A stretch of 48,686 bases of DNA. Origin: Avichristensenella sp031549905. GTDB taxonomy: Bacteria > Bacillota > Clostridia > Christensenellales > Aristaeellaceae. The position numbers and the translations under genes were made by a program. Shown piece after piece: positions 1 through 7,470 of the stretch (its first letter is position 1; each line of letters begins with the position of its first letter). The notes beneath the pieces were generated by a model, which saw only the letters and a program-made list of their open reading frames with translations, was not told where the DNA came from and searched no databases. Location of the stretch: NCBI GenBank assembly GCA_031549905.1, contig JAVBPC010000023.1:1-48686 (forward strand), given 5' to 3'.

Positions 1-570
1 GACGGCGGTGCGCGCGCACCGGGCGGCCAGTGGGAAAAGGTGTACAATCTGGGCATTGCGCTGAAGCTGCGGGACGCGCTGGAATCCATGGGCGCGACAG
101 TGGTGCTGACCCGGGACGGGGATTACGCGCTGTGCGACGCAAACCCAAAGATGCGCAAGAAGCGCCAGGATATGGAGCGCCGCGCAGAGTTGGTGCTTTC
201 TGCGGGCGCGGAGGCGTTGGTCAGCATCCACATGAACGAGTACCGCGACAGGAACCAAAGCGGCCCGCAGGTGTTCTACAGGAAGGACTGCCCCGCCGGG
301 AAGGAGCTGGCGGCGGTGCTTCAGGAAACGATGGTGGCGGCACTTGTGCCAAAGCGCGCGCGCCAGGTGCAGGTGGGTGATTTTTACATTACGTCTTTGG
401 GCATTCCTTCGGCGCTGATCGAATGCGGTTTTTTGTCCAATGTGGCGGAAGAGGCGCTTTTGCGGACGGAAGCATACCAGGAGAAGGTAGCGCAGGCCAT
501 TGCAGACGGCATTGCCAAGTGGTTTTCGCAGGATGCCCGCCAGGAAGCCGCGGTGCGCGAAGACAGATAG
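1..570 (+). CDS. cwlD: N-acetylmuramoyl-L-alanine amidase, CwlD-like (5' end outside window)
   Basis: Zinc amidase (Amidase_3 family) that cuts the amide bond between muramic acid and the stem peptide. CwlD works with a deacetylase to make muramic-delta-lactam in spore cortex. The reading frame is open from base 1 and enters at DGGARAPGG, the position just after the family's first zinc histidine, so the gene starts upstream of the window; 189 residues are visible. In window numbering, Glu12 fits the second zinc ligand, His77 in SIHMN the third, and Glu141 in ECGFLSN the catalytic glutamate. The DGGA wording, the compact C-terminus and the spore genes nearby favour CwlD over a general autolysin, but the N-terminus is not available to confirm this. 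A GTG at base 40 is internal, because family sequence continues upstream of it. Confidence 0.85.
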   Translation, partial: DGGARAPGGQWEKVYNLGIALKLRDALESMGATVVLTRDGDYALCDANPKMRKKRQDMERRAELVLSAGAEALVSIHMNEYRDRNQSGPQVFYRKDCPAGKELAAVLQETMVAALVPKRARQVQVGDFYITSLGIPSALIECGFLSNVAEEALLRTEAYQEKVAQAIADGIAKWFSQDARQEAAVREDR

Positions 571-641
571 TGCGCTATATGCAGAATGAATTGCTCCCGT
601 TACTATCTTCAGGTAAAAACGGACGAAACGCGGACAGGCGC

Positions 642-670
642 TTGTGCCTTGACCCATCGCGTGTTATAAT
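642..670 (+). promoter_or_regulatory. Sigma-A-like promoter for the small protein / pfkA unit
   Basis: TTGTGC (642-647), a 17-bp spacer and a perfect TATAAT (665-670). It lies in the 132-bp gap after cwlD, and transcription would start near 677, about 26 nt before the next start codon. A TTGACC at 649-654 is only 10 bp from the -10 and was not used as the -35. Confidence 0.6.
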
Positions 671-702
671 CCATGAAGCGGTTTTGCGCGGGGGTGGGTT
701 GA

Positions 703-903
703 ATGTGGCTTGTGATTCACATGGCCAAGTCCAGGGCGGCGGCGGAGGCTCTTAAAGATGCGCTGCTTGGCGAGGGTTTTTTGGTGAAGATGAACCCTGT
801 ATACCGTGCGCTTGCCGATGAAGAAAATTATTTTGAGCTGATGGTACCGGAAGGCGAAGCGAAAGAGGCGCGGCAAGTGCTTTTAAATCGCGGCCTGATG
901 TAA
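703..903 (+). CDS. Small conserved protein, DUF2007-like
   Basis: A 66-residue soluble protein of unknown function. It starts with MWLVIHMAKS, has a charged middle and ends in an EAKEARQVLL helix. This alpha/beta layout resembles the short DUF2007-like (putative signal-transducing) proteins, and similar small clostridial proteins are often found beside pfkA or acetyl-CoA carboxylase genes and are sometimes misannotated as glutamate decarboxylase. The ATG at 703 follows a G-rich stretch (GGGGGTGGG) and lies about 26 nt after the predicted transcription start. It is 66 bp upstream of pfkA with no terminator between, so the two are probably cotranscribed. The family assignment is from overall resemblance only. 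Confidence 0.65.
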   Translation: MWLVIHMAKSRAAAEALKDALLGEGFLVKMNPVYRALADEENYFELMVPEGEAKEARQVLLNRGLM

Positions 904-969
904 GAACCTGTTCAGGCTCTAGGCCGGAATCGGCGCAAATCCAACGTTCTGAACCGAAGGAGAAATACC

Positions 970-2247
970 ATGCAAAGGATCGCGGTACTGACAAGCGGCG
1001 GCGACGCCCCGGGCATGAATGCGGCTGTTGTGGCGGTCGCGCGTTCTGCTGCCCATGAAGGCATGTCGCTGATCGGCGTAATTCGCGGCTATAACGGGTT
1101 GATTCGCAAGGATAGGGAACTGCTTCGGCGCTTGTTTGAACGCGCGCACGAGGTGGTGGAGGATACCCGCGAGGACCGCGTGTTGCTGGCCGCGCTGGAG
1201 AGGGCATCCAGTGGCGAAATGGGCGGTTCTTTCCCCGATTTTTCCGCGTTCTTTGGCAAATACAGGGAGCAGCTCTGCCTTGCCGAGGATTTTGGTTCCT
1301 TCATGCACCAGTTCCCCAGCTACCAGAAGGATTTTGTCAACCTGGATATCGACACGGTGCTGGATATCGCCGACCAGCCGGGCACGCACCTGCGCACTGC
1401 CCGCTGCAAGGAGTTCCTTGACCCGGTCGTCCGCCTGACAGCGATGCTGAACCTGGTCGCGCTGGGCATTGACGGGCTGATTGTCATCGGCGGCGACGGC
1501 AGCTTCCAGGGCGCGCTGATGATGTCGATGCTGGGCATGCCGTGCGTGGGCATTCCGGGCACGATCGATAACGATCTTGCCTATACCGAAATGACGCTTG
1601 GCTACGACACCGCCGTGAACGTATGCGCCACCGCCGTTCGGCAGATCCGCGCCACATCCAGGTCGCATGACCGCCCGCATGTGGTGGAGGTCATGGGCAG
1701 GAACTGCGGCGACATCGCGCTGCGCACCGCCGTATCGACAGGCGCGGAGATTGTTGTGGTGCCGGAAGTGCCCTGGAGCATCGAAGAGACGGCCAAGCGC
1801 CTGCAAAAGGAGCTTGACCTTGGCAACACGCGCGCGACGGTTATCGTGGCGGAGGGCGCGTATGAATCGATGGCGCCGTTTGATGTGTACGGATTTCTGA
1901 TGGAGCGCGGGAAGCAATGCTATCCGGGTGAAGGTATCAGCGCGAACAGGTTGGCGTCGGTGCTGAAAAGAATGTGCCATGACGCGAACGGGCAACCGGT
2001 GGAGGTGCGCTCCACGGTGCTTGGGTATATCCAGCGCGGCGATTCGCCCTCTTCCTATGATGCGGCGTTCGCGTTTGAGGCGGGCAACCGTGCGGTAAAG
2101 CTTTTGCAGGAAGGCGAGGGCAACCAGGCGATCGCCGTAAAGGAAGGACGCGTGGTTTCCATGCCCATTACCGTGGCGCTGAACATGCAGTCCAGGCGCA
2201 GGGATCAGTTCAACACGGAACTGTATACCATAATCAATACGCTGTAA
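970..2247 (+). CDS. pfkA: ATP-dependent 6-phosphofructokinase with internal insertion
   Basis: Phosphorylates fructose 6-phosphate to the 1,6-bisphosphate in glycolysis. The N-terminal LTSGGDAPGMNA (residues 7-18), GGDGS (174-178), PGTIDND (196-202, catalytic Asp200) and MGRN are all intact. Glycines at the positions equivalent to E. coli 104 and 124 (here 177 and 197) mark the ATP-using type rather than the pyrophosphate type. The protein is 425 residues against about 320 for bacterial PfkA. The surplus is an insertion of about 73 residues between GYNGLI (40-45) and the GTHLRTARC loop (138-146), rich in charged residues and aromatics. The usual GHIQRGG is GYIQRGD, so the substrate-binding His equivalent to E. 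coli 249 is Tyr. AAGGAG at 957-962 supports the ATG at 970. A terminator follows the gene. Confidence 0.9.
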   Translation: MQRIAVLTSGGDAPGMNAAVVAVARSAAHEGMSLIGVIRGYNGLIRKDRELLRRLFERAHEVVEDTREDRVLLAALERASSGEMGGSFPDFSAFFGKYREQLCLAEDFGSFMHQFPSYQKDFVNLDIDTVLDIADQPGTHLRTARCKEFLDPVVRLTAMLNLVALGIDGLIVIGGDGSFQGALMMSMLGMPCVGIPGTIDNDLAYTEMTLGYDTAVNVCATAVRQIRATSRSHDRPHVVEVMGRNCGDIALRTAVSTGAEIVVVPEVPWSIEETAKRLQKELDLGNTRATVIVAEGAYESMAPFDVYGFLMERGKQCYPGEGISANRLASVLKRMCHDANGQPVEVRSTVLGYIQRGDSPSSYDAAFAFEAGNRAVKLLQEGEGNQAIAVKEGRVVSMPITVALNMQSRRRDQFNTELYTIINTL

Positions 2248-2280
2248 GCATCACTCTTTTTTGACGTTTTGACGAATTTT

Positions 2281-2302
2281 GCCTGCCGCCGGCAGGCTTT
2301 TT
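2281..2302 (+). terminator. Rho-independent terminator after pfkA
   Basis: GCCTGCC (2281-2287), loop GCC, GGCAGGC (2291-2297), then five T. It sits 33 bp after the pfkA stop and separates pfkA from the dnaA transcription unit. Confidence 0.8.
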
Positions 2303-2404
2303 CACGCCCCAAACCGCCCCAGCCCCCACAGGTAGTGGCAGAGGAAGCACTGCCCCGCTACATTTCGCGCTAATGGCCCTTGCCAGGAAAAGCCTGACAA
2401 ATGC

Positions 2405-2433
2405 TTGAAAATACAGTGTTTTTTTGCTATCAT
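2405..2433 (+). promoter_or_regulatory. Promoter of the dnaA leader and gene
   Basis: TTGAAA (2405-2410), 17-bp spacer, TATCAT (2428-2433). Transcription should begin near 2440, which coincides with the first base of the structured leader. The 103 bases between the pfkA terminator (2302) and this promoter show nothing recognisable. Confidence 0.65.
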
Positions 2434-2440
2434 AGGCACT

Positions 2441-2642
2441 ACCGATTTACGCTTGATGGCGAAACACGGCGTGTGTTTCGGCCTTTACCCTGGATACATT
2501 CGGAGCCACGCGGGCGGCTGCGTTTGCCGCCCATGCGCACCCGCGAACATGCCGGCGCGGCGAAACCGCGTTTTCTGCCTTCGTGGATGCACTTGGGCGT
2601 ACGCTAGGCGCGCGCCGGTGTGGCTCCGAATGTGTCATCGGT
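2441..2642 (+). ncRNA. Structured multibranched leader RNA upstream of dnaA, class unknown
   Basis: About 200 nt between the promoter and dnaA hold nested complementary pairs. The closing stem is ACCGAT (2441-2446) with ATCGGT (2637-2642). Hairpin 1 is CGAAACAC (2460-2467) with GTGTTTCG (2473-2480). The main stem is a perfect 14-bp pair, 2496-2509 with 2620-2633. Inside it are a 7-bp hairpin GGGCGGC/GCCGCCC (2512-2518/2526-2532), a longer imperfect arm (about 2536-2592) capped by CGCGG/CCGCG (2556-2560/2566-2570), and an imperfect GC-rich hairpin at about 2596-2617. The order is that of a multibranch RNA. It does not show the signature sequences I know for 6S, SRP, tmRNA or RNase P RNA. It may be a dnaA leader or an independent small RNA; no strong terminator was seen at its 3' end, only ATTATTTTT at 2649-2657. 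Confidence 0.55.
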
Positions 2643-2705
2643 TGCCGCATTATTTTTACCGCGGAGGAATAGCCGTTTTGCTAGCCCAGCCAAGCCCGAT
2701 AGTCA

Positions 2706-2738
2706 GCCCGCGCACAGAGCTCCGTGCGGGCAAGGAGG
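2706..2738 (+). promoter_or_regulatory. dnaA: Hairpin abutting the dnaA ribosome binding site
   Basis: GCCCG-CAC (2706-2710 and 2713-2715, with a 2-nt bulge) pairs with GTGCGGGC (2724-2731), leaving an 8-nt loop. The 3' arm ends at the base before the AAGGAGG Shine-Dalgarno (2732-2738), so folding could influence ribosome access. No regulator is known from the sequence. Confidence 0.4.
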
Positions 2739-2746
2739 CCCAACAC

Positions 2747-4072
2747 ATGAACGAAACCGCGATTTGGGGAAAAGCATGCGAATTGCTGCGCGAGGAAATG
2801 AGCGAGGTATCCTACAATACATGGGTACAGGCGTCGCTCAAGCCCATTGCGTTGCGCGGGGATACGTTCTATGTCGAGACGGTCGCCGATTACCTTCAAA
2901 AAATTATTCTCGCGCGCTACGGTGTGCTCATTGCCAATGCGCTCAGCGTGGTAATAGGGCATTCCGTTCAGCTGGAGATTCTGAACCAGGATGAGGCCGC
3001 CGCCCGCTTTGCCGAGGATCAGGAGGCCGCGCAGGCCGCCGCCGCGCCGTACGCGCTGAACCCCAAGTATACGTTCAACACCTTTGTGGTGGGCAATTCC
3101 AACCGCTTTGCGCACGCGGCGTCGCTGGCCGTTGCGGAATCCCCGGCGGATGCGTTCAATCCTTTGTTCATCTACGGCGGTGTGGGCCTTGGCAAAACGC
3201 ACCTGATGCACGCCATCGGCCACCATATTCGCCAGCAATATCCCAGCATGACCTTGCTGTACATCAGCAGTGAAAACTTCACCAATGAGCTGATTTCCGC
3301 CATCCAGCGCAATAAAAACGCCGAGTTCCGAAACCGCTTCCGCAACGTGGATGTGCTGATGGTGGATGATATCCAGTTCATCGGCGGGCGCGATTCCACG
3401 CAGGAAGAGTTTTTTCATACGTTCAACACGCTGTACACCGCGGGCAAGCAGATCATCATCTCCAGCGATAAGCCGCCCCAGGAGATCAAGAGCCTGGAAG
3501 AGCGGCTTGTTTCCCGCTTTCAGTGGGGGCTGATCACCGATATTCAAAAGCCGGATATTGAAACAAGAATCGCGATCCTGCGCAAAAAGGCGGAGAGCGA
3601 GCAGATGGCTGTGGATACGGATGTGCTGAACCTGATCGCAAGCCTGGTGGATTCCAATATCCGCGAACTGGAAGGTACGCTTACGCGCGTTGTCGCCTAC
3701 TCCACGCTGTCGGGCCGCGCGCTGAACCTGCAGCTTGCGGAAGAAGCGCTGCGCAACATTGCCGACAATGCCCGGGAGCAGAAGCGCATCACGGTGGATC
3801 TGATCCAGCAGGCGGTGGCCGAGTATTACGAGATCCCCTCGCCCGAACTGAAGGCCAAGCGCCGTGACCGCAAGGTCAGCATTCCGCGGCAGGTGGCGAT
3901 GTTCCTGACGCGCTCCATGACCGAGCTTTCCCTCACGCAGATTGGCGATGCGTTTGACCGTGACCACACCACGGTGCTGCACGCCTGCGACAAGATCACC
4001 GATGACGTGAAGGCCGATACCGTGCTTGCGGCGCAGTTGGATGATATCCGCCGCCAGTTGACGGGCAAATAA
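2747..4072 (+). CDS. dnaA: Chromosomal replication initiator DnaA
   Basis: AAA+ ATPase that binds DnaA boxes and opens oriC. All four domains are seen in 441 residues: domain I (about 1-80, WGKACELL...YNTWV), a short Ala/Gln/Glu-rich linker (81-104), the ATPase domain with Walker A GGVGLGKT (144-151) and Walker B VDDIQF (Asp207-Asp208), and the domain IV DNA-binding signature DRDHTTVLHA (404-413; GGRDHTTV is commoner). The ATG at 2747 has an AAGGAGG box at 2732-2738. The frame stays open for 114 codons further upstream, but that stretch overlaps the promoter and leader and its Cys/Arg-rich translation is unlike any DnaA. dnaN does not follow; the next gene begins 7 bp later and encodes a DUF5711 protein. 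Confidence 0.97.
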   Translation: MNETAIWGKACELLREEMSEVSYNTWVQASLKPIALRGDTFYVETVADYLQKIILARYGVLIANALSVVIGHSVQLEILNQDEAAARFAEDQEAAQAAAAPYALNPKYTFNTFVVGNSNRFAHAASLAVAESPADAFNPLFIYGGVGLGKTHLMHAIGHHIRQQYPSMTLLYISSENFTNELISAIQRNKNAEFRNRFRNVDVLMVDDIQFIGGRDSTQEEFFHTFNTLYTAGKQIIISSDKPPQEIKSLEERLVSRFQWGLITDIQKPDIETRIAILRKKAESEQMAVDTDVLNLIASLVDSNIRELEGTLTRVVAYSTLSGRALNLQLAEEALRNIADNAREQKRITVDLIQQAVAEYYEIPSPELKAKRRDRKVSIPRQVAMFLTRSMTELSLTQIGDAFDRDHTTVLHACDKITDDVKADTVLAAQLDDIRRQLTGK

Positions 4073-4079
4073 GGAAACC

Positions 4080-5258
4080 ATGCAAAGAAGAAGCGGCAGC
4101 GGCGCCGGCAGAAATAAATATGTAAAGAGCGGTGTGGCCGGGCATGACGCGCCGGGCGGGAAGAAACCGAGCGCTTTGCCCAAGATCCTGCGCCCGGTGT
4201 TTGGCGTCGGGGTCGTTTTGCTTGCGGCGCTGGTGGTCATTTTCCTGATCGGCAAGGTATTCCCCCAGACCGCGCAGATCGTGCGGCTGGAGGCGCGGGT
4301 TACCGACAACATCCAGGCATTCGGCGACAGTGTGCTGTATTATGATGGCACAACGCTGGTCTGCGTGGGGTCAAACGGCAAATCAAAATGGACATACACC
4401 ATCGGCGGCGGCGCGGATTTCAGCACCGACGGCACGCGCATCGTGCTGTGGTCCGGCGCGCAGCTGCATGTACTGGATGCGCGCGGAAATGCCACCTTCA
4501 TCGATAAGCTGGACAACACCATCCGCATGGCCCGCGTAGGCGGCACTTATGTTGCGGCGTGCATTGGGGACAGCACTACCGCCAGCGTCCGCGTGCTCAG
4601 CCATACCGGTTCGCTGCTTGAAACGATTGATTTTTCCGGCCTGTATCCGCTGGATATCGGTTTTTTCTCCAACCAGGGGCAGCGCATGTGGGTGCTGGGG
4701 CTGGATTTGGGCAGCAACGCGCCGATCACCAAGCTTTCCACCTATGAGCCCGGCCGCATGGCGACCGGCGCGGTGGAGTTCAACGACGAACTTGCGTATA
4801 GGGTATACCCTTACAACAACCTGCTGATGGTGGCGGATACATCGAAAATCCGCGCGTACAACTACAAATGCGTGGAGCAGACCAGCCCTGCCGCCATCAC
4901 GATATACGGCTGGGAGGTGCGCCAGGTGCGCACAGTGGGACGCGATACGCACGCGCTGCTCAGGCCGATGCTTTCCATGGCGGGCGGGCTGTTTTCATCG
5001 CTGCGCCTGGTGACGAACGCTTCACAAACCGCGCAGCCCATCCGGCTGCTGACGCCATGCTTCGCGGGCGGGCTGTCGGAAAAGGGCGTGTACGCGATCG
5101 GTTCCAGTGTTGTTTATTACCTGCCCTACGGCGAAAAGGTGCTGCGCACCACACACCTTACCTACACCCTGACCGATTTCATCTGCATGCTGGACGGGGG
5201 AAGCGCGGTGGTCGTCGCCGGGCAGGATGTGCTCATCCTGAAGCTGCCGACCAAGTAG
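4080..5258 (+). CDS. DUF5711 family membrane-anchored protein
   Basis: A 392-residue protein of unknown function. It has a basic cytoplasmic tail (1-35), one transmembrane helix (about 37-60, rich in Val/Leu/Ala) and a large extracellular part made of repeating beta-strand stretches (for example SVLYYDGTTLVCVG and VLWSGAQLHVLDARG), which suggests a beta-propeller. This layout and the CvpA-family gene that follows match the DUF5711 family. It starts 7 bp after dnaA, with its AAGGA box overlapping the dnaA stop, so it is probably cotranscribed with dnaA. The family name is from recognition of the overall pattern; the role is unknown. Confidence 0.7.
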   Translation: MQRRSGSGAGRNKYVKSGVAGHDAPGGKKPSALPKILRPVFGVGVVLLAALVVIFLIGKVFPQTAQIVRLEARVTDNIQAFGDSVLYYDGTTLVCVGSNGKSKWTYTIGGGADFSTDGTRIVLWSGAQLHVLDARGNATFIDKLDNTIRMARVGGTYVAACIGDSTTASVRVLSHTGSLLETIDFSGLYPLDIGFFSNQGQRMWVLGLDLGSNAPITKLSTYEPGRMATGAVEFNDELAYRVYPYNNLLMVADTSKIRAYNYKCVEQTSPAAITIYGWEVRQVRTVGRDTHALLRPMLSMAGGLFSSLRLVTNASQTAQPIRLLTPCFAGGLSEKGVYAIGSSVVYYLPYGEKVLRTTHLTYTLTDFICMLDGGSAVVVAGQDVLILKLPTK

Positions 5259-5319
5259 CCCCGCACGGGTCCTTCGCAGGGAATCGCCCCGCTGACCCGT
5301 TTTATACCTGATACCGCAA

Positions 5320-5349
5320 AGGATTTCTCGCGAAATCCTTTTATGGCGC
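5320..5349 (+). repeat. 30-bp palindromic repeat, copy 1 (intergenic)
   Basis: Contains GGATTTC-TCGC-GAAATCC followed by TTTTATGGCGC. It matches 29 of 30 bases of a second copy at 6115-6144. Here it is in the 135-bp gap between the DUF5711 and CvpA genes, where the palindrome (10-bp stem AAAGGATTTC/GAAATCCTTT counting one flank) could also act as a weak terminator. The rest of this gap has no recognisable element. Confidence 0.75.
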
Positions 5350-5393
5350 AATAGCATCCAATTTGCGCCTGACCATGAAAGGGGGGTTTGCCG

Positions 5394-6101
5394 GTGAATG
5401 TCGTCGATTACGCGATCCTGGGCATCGTCGGGATCAGCGTGCTATTTGGCCTGTATCGCGGGTTCATCACATCGGTGCTGGGCCTTGCCGGCCTTTTTGC
5501 GGCGATGTTTGCGGCATACGCGCTGGGGCCTTCTCTCGCGCAGGCGATTTTGAAAAATGATACCGTTGTGCAAACGCTGGTACACTATACGGATGCGGCG
5601 TCGCGCTTGGGCGATCTGGATATGTCGGTGCAGGCGGTATCCACGCTTGGCACATCCACAATTGCCGATATCGTATCCAGGGTGGGCCTTCCCGCGCCGT
5701 TTGATGCGCTGCTTGGCTCCAACCTTGCGCAGCAGGTGTTTGCCAGCATCGGCAGCGTGACCGTATCCGAATACATCAACCAAACGATCGTTTCCGCCAT
5801 TGTCTCCATCCTGTGCCATCTGGGCGTGTTCCTCATCGCGTACCTTGCGCTGTCGCTGCTGACAGGGCTGCTGGGGTATGTATTTCATTTCCCGGCGCTC
5901 AAGCATTTGGATGCGCTGCTGGGCGGCGCGTTCGGGCTGGTGCGCGGCATATTTTTCGTATACATATTGTTTGCCCTGGTGCCCATCGCGATGACCGTGG
6001 TACCGTTCCCTGAGTTCGGCGAGATGGTGACTTCATCGCAGCTGGGCGCGGCGCTGTATCAAAGCAACATTGTTACCACTATCCTGGAGGGGCATCTGTG
6101 A
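5394..6101 (+). CDS. CvpA family membrane protein
   Basis: A 235-residue multi-pass membrane protein of the CvpA family; E. coli CvpA is needed for colicin V production and envelope stress tolerance, and the molecular role is unclear. The N-terminus VNVVDYAILGIVGISVLFG and the GLYRGF turn are typical. Hydrophobic segments lie near residues 6-25, 27-46, 130-160 and 180-202. A GTG at 5394 with the GGGGGG box 7 nt upstream fits better than a TTG at 5388, which is only one base from the box. The stop overlaps the start of the S41 peptidase by 3 bases. Together with DUF5711 it forms an envelope-related group downstream of dnaA. Confidence 0.75.
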   Translation: MNVVDYAILGIVGISVLFGLYRGFITSVLGLAGLFAAMFAAYALGPSLAQAILKNDTVVQTLVHYTDAASRLGDLDMSVQAVSTLGTSTIADIVSRVGLPAPFDALLGSNLAQQVFASIGSVTVSEYINQTIVSAIVSILCHLGVFLIAYLALSLLTGLLGYVFHFPALKHLDALLGGAFGLVRGIFFVYILFALVPIAMTVVPFPEFGEMVTSSQLGAALYQSNIVTTILEGHL

Positions 6102-7468
6102 AAAAGAAGCGGTCAGGATTTCTTGCGAAATCCTTTTATGGCGCGACATCTTCGAACCCGCGCCGTAAATGGAAATGGGCGCTGCTGCTGGCGTTGCTGG
6201 CGGCGGCGCTTCTTTGTGCCGTTTGGTACTTTTTTCTGCGTCCCGAGGCGGAGATACCCTTTGATGAAAGCATCCGCGCGCTGGTTTTGACATCCGGCCC
6301 GGAAAACGCCGACCGCAACCGCTATCTCAGGGAAGATATCGCCTATCTTGAAAAGCAGCTGCCGAGGCGCCACAAAAACCTGTACGCCCATTTGACGCAA
6401 AAGGAGTACAAGGAAAGGTTGGCGTCACTGTCGCGGCGCGTGCCGGAGCTTACCAACGCGCAGGTGTTTGTGGAGCTTAGCAAGGTGATCGCGGCGCTGG
6501 GGGATGGGCATACAAACATCAGCTATTGGGATGGATACCGCTATCCGCTGGCGTTCTGGCTGTTTGGCGAAGATGTGGTGATCATCGGCACGGACGCCGC
6601 GCACGAGGGGCTTGTGGGCGCGCGCGTAACCGCTGTGAACGGCATGCCAATAGAAGATGTGCTGGGAAAGCTGTCCGAAATCATTTCCTATGAAAACGAA
6701 AGCTGGCGCATGTATCAATTGCCCTCCGCGCTGGCCGCGCCCGTGTATTTGCAGGGGCTTGGCATCATAGGTGCGGACCGCCTGGCGGAGTTGACGCTGA
6801 CAGACGGGACAGAAACCTGGACGGTGCGCGTGCCGGCGTATCACAGCGCCGAGATGCCGGAGATTTCCGTGCCCGCGAACGATCCGCGCATTGCCCGCGC
6901 AAGTACCCACTACGAGTATCAGTTGTTGCCGGAAGAAAGCACGCTATACTTTCGGTACAACACCTGCGCGGAGGCCCCCGATCTTCCCTTTGCCCCGTTT
7001 GTGGAAAATATGATGCAGCAGGCGCGGGATGCCGGTGTGGAGCGCATTATCGTGGATCTGCGCGCGAATACCGGCGGGGATTCCCGCGTATTTGCGCCGT
7101 TTATCGCGGCGCTTCGGGTGTGGATGGTAGATAAGCCCGAAACGGCGGTGCGGGTGCTGGTGGGACGCGCGACATTTTCATCCGGCATGTTTGCGGTATA
7201 CCATATTAAGGAAGCGGCGCCGGGGGCTATTGCCATCGGCGAGCCGACCGGCGGCGCGATTGACGCATATGGCGAGGTTCAGACGATGACCCTGCCGCGT
7301 TCAGGGCTGCCGGTCTATTACAGCACGAAGTATTTTGAGTTCAGCAAAAGCTTTGCCTACAAAAACCCCGGCACAAACACCTTCCTGCCGGATGTGCCGA
7401 TCACACAGAGCCTTCAGGGGTATCTGGCCGGGGAAGATGAAGCGCTTGCGGCCGCGCTTGCGCAGTAG
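6098..7468 (+). CDS. Membrane-anchored S41 family peptidase
   Basis: A C-terminal-processing-like serine peptidase of 456 residues with one N-terminal membrane helix (about 24-48) and the catalytic domain outside. The S41 core is recognisable: an IIVDLRANTGGD strand-turn (about 320-331), the GRATFSSGM motif with a Ser pair at 361-362, one of which is the likely nucleophile, and GEPTGGA after it. No PDZ domain is obvious, so it is nearer the IRBP/tricorn-like branch than CtpA. It starts with GTG at 6098, overlapping the CvpA stop, with GGAGG at 6086-6090. Codons 7-16 are supplied by copy 2 of the palindromic repeat, giving GFLAKSFYGA. It ends 2 bp from the convergent gerAC, with no terminator between them. 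Substrate unknown. Confidence 0.8.
   Translation: MKKKRSGFLAKSFYGATSSNPRRKWKWALLLALLAAALLCAVWYFFLRPEAEIPFDESIRALVLTSGPENADRNRYLREDIAYLEKQLPRRHKNLYAHLTQKEYKERLASLSRRVPELTNAQVFVELSKVIAALGDGHTNISYWDGYRYPLAFWLFGEDVVIIGTDAAHEGLVGARVTAVNGMPIEDVLGKLSEIISYENESWRMYQLPSALAAPVYLQGLGIIGADRLAELTLTDGTETWTVRVPAYHSAEMPEISVPANDPRIARASTHYEYQLLPEESTLYFRYNTCAEAPDLPFAPFVENMMQQARDAGVERIIVDLRANTGGDSRVFAPFIAALRVWMVDKPETAVRVLVGRATFSSGMFAVYHIKEAAPGAIAIGEPTGGAIDAYGEVQTMTLPRSGLPVYYSTKYFEFSKSFAYKNPGTNTFLPDVPITQSLQGYLAGEDEALAAALAQ
6115..6144 (+). repeat. 30-bp palindromic repeat, copy 2 (inside S41 peptidase)
   Basis: Differs from copy 1 (5320-5349) at one base, in the loop (TTGC against TCGC). It is read in frame as residues 6-15 of the peptidase, in the cytoplasmic tail before the membrane helix. 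Confidence 0.75.
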
Positions 7469-7470
7469 CG

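Noticed and set aside
919..1995. 358-codon open frame antisense to pfkA
   Set aside because: A product of high GC and codon bias in pfkA; no domain or start signal, and rich in His/Arg/Ala as expected for a shadow frame.
2496..2633. Miniature inverted-repeat transposable element bounded by the 14-bp repeats
   Set aside because: No target-site duplication flanks it, and further complementary pairs outside (2441-2446/2637-2642) and inside fit RNA folding better. Not fully excluded.
2405..2746. N-terminal extension of dnaA by 114 codons (TTG start at 2405)
   Set aside because: The extension overlaps the promoter and the structured leader, reads as Cys/Arg-rich sequence unlike DnaA, and the ATG at 2747 has a perfect ribosome binding site at the normal domain I start.
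2248..2746. Chromosomal origin upstream of dnaA
   Set aside because: No TTATNCACA cluster or AT-rich unwinding region was found in this gap.
2681..4312. 543-codon open frame antisense to dnaA
   Set aside because: Lies fully opposite a certain gene and has no recognisable family.
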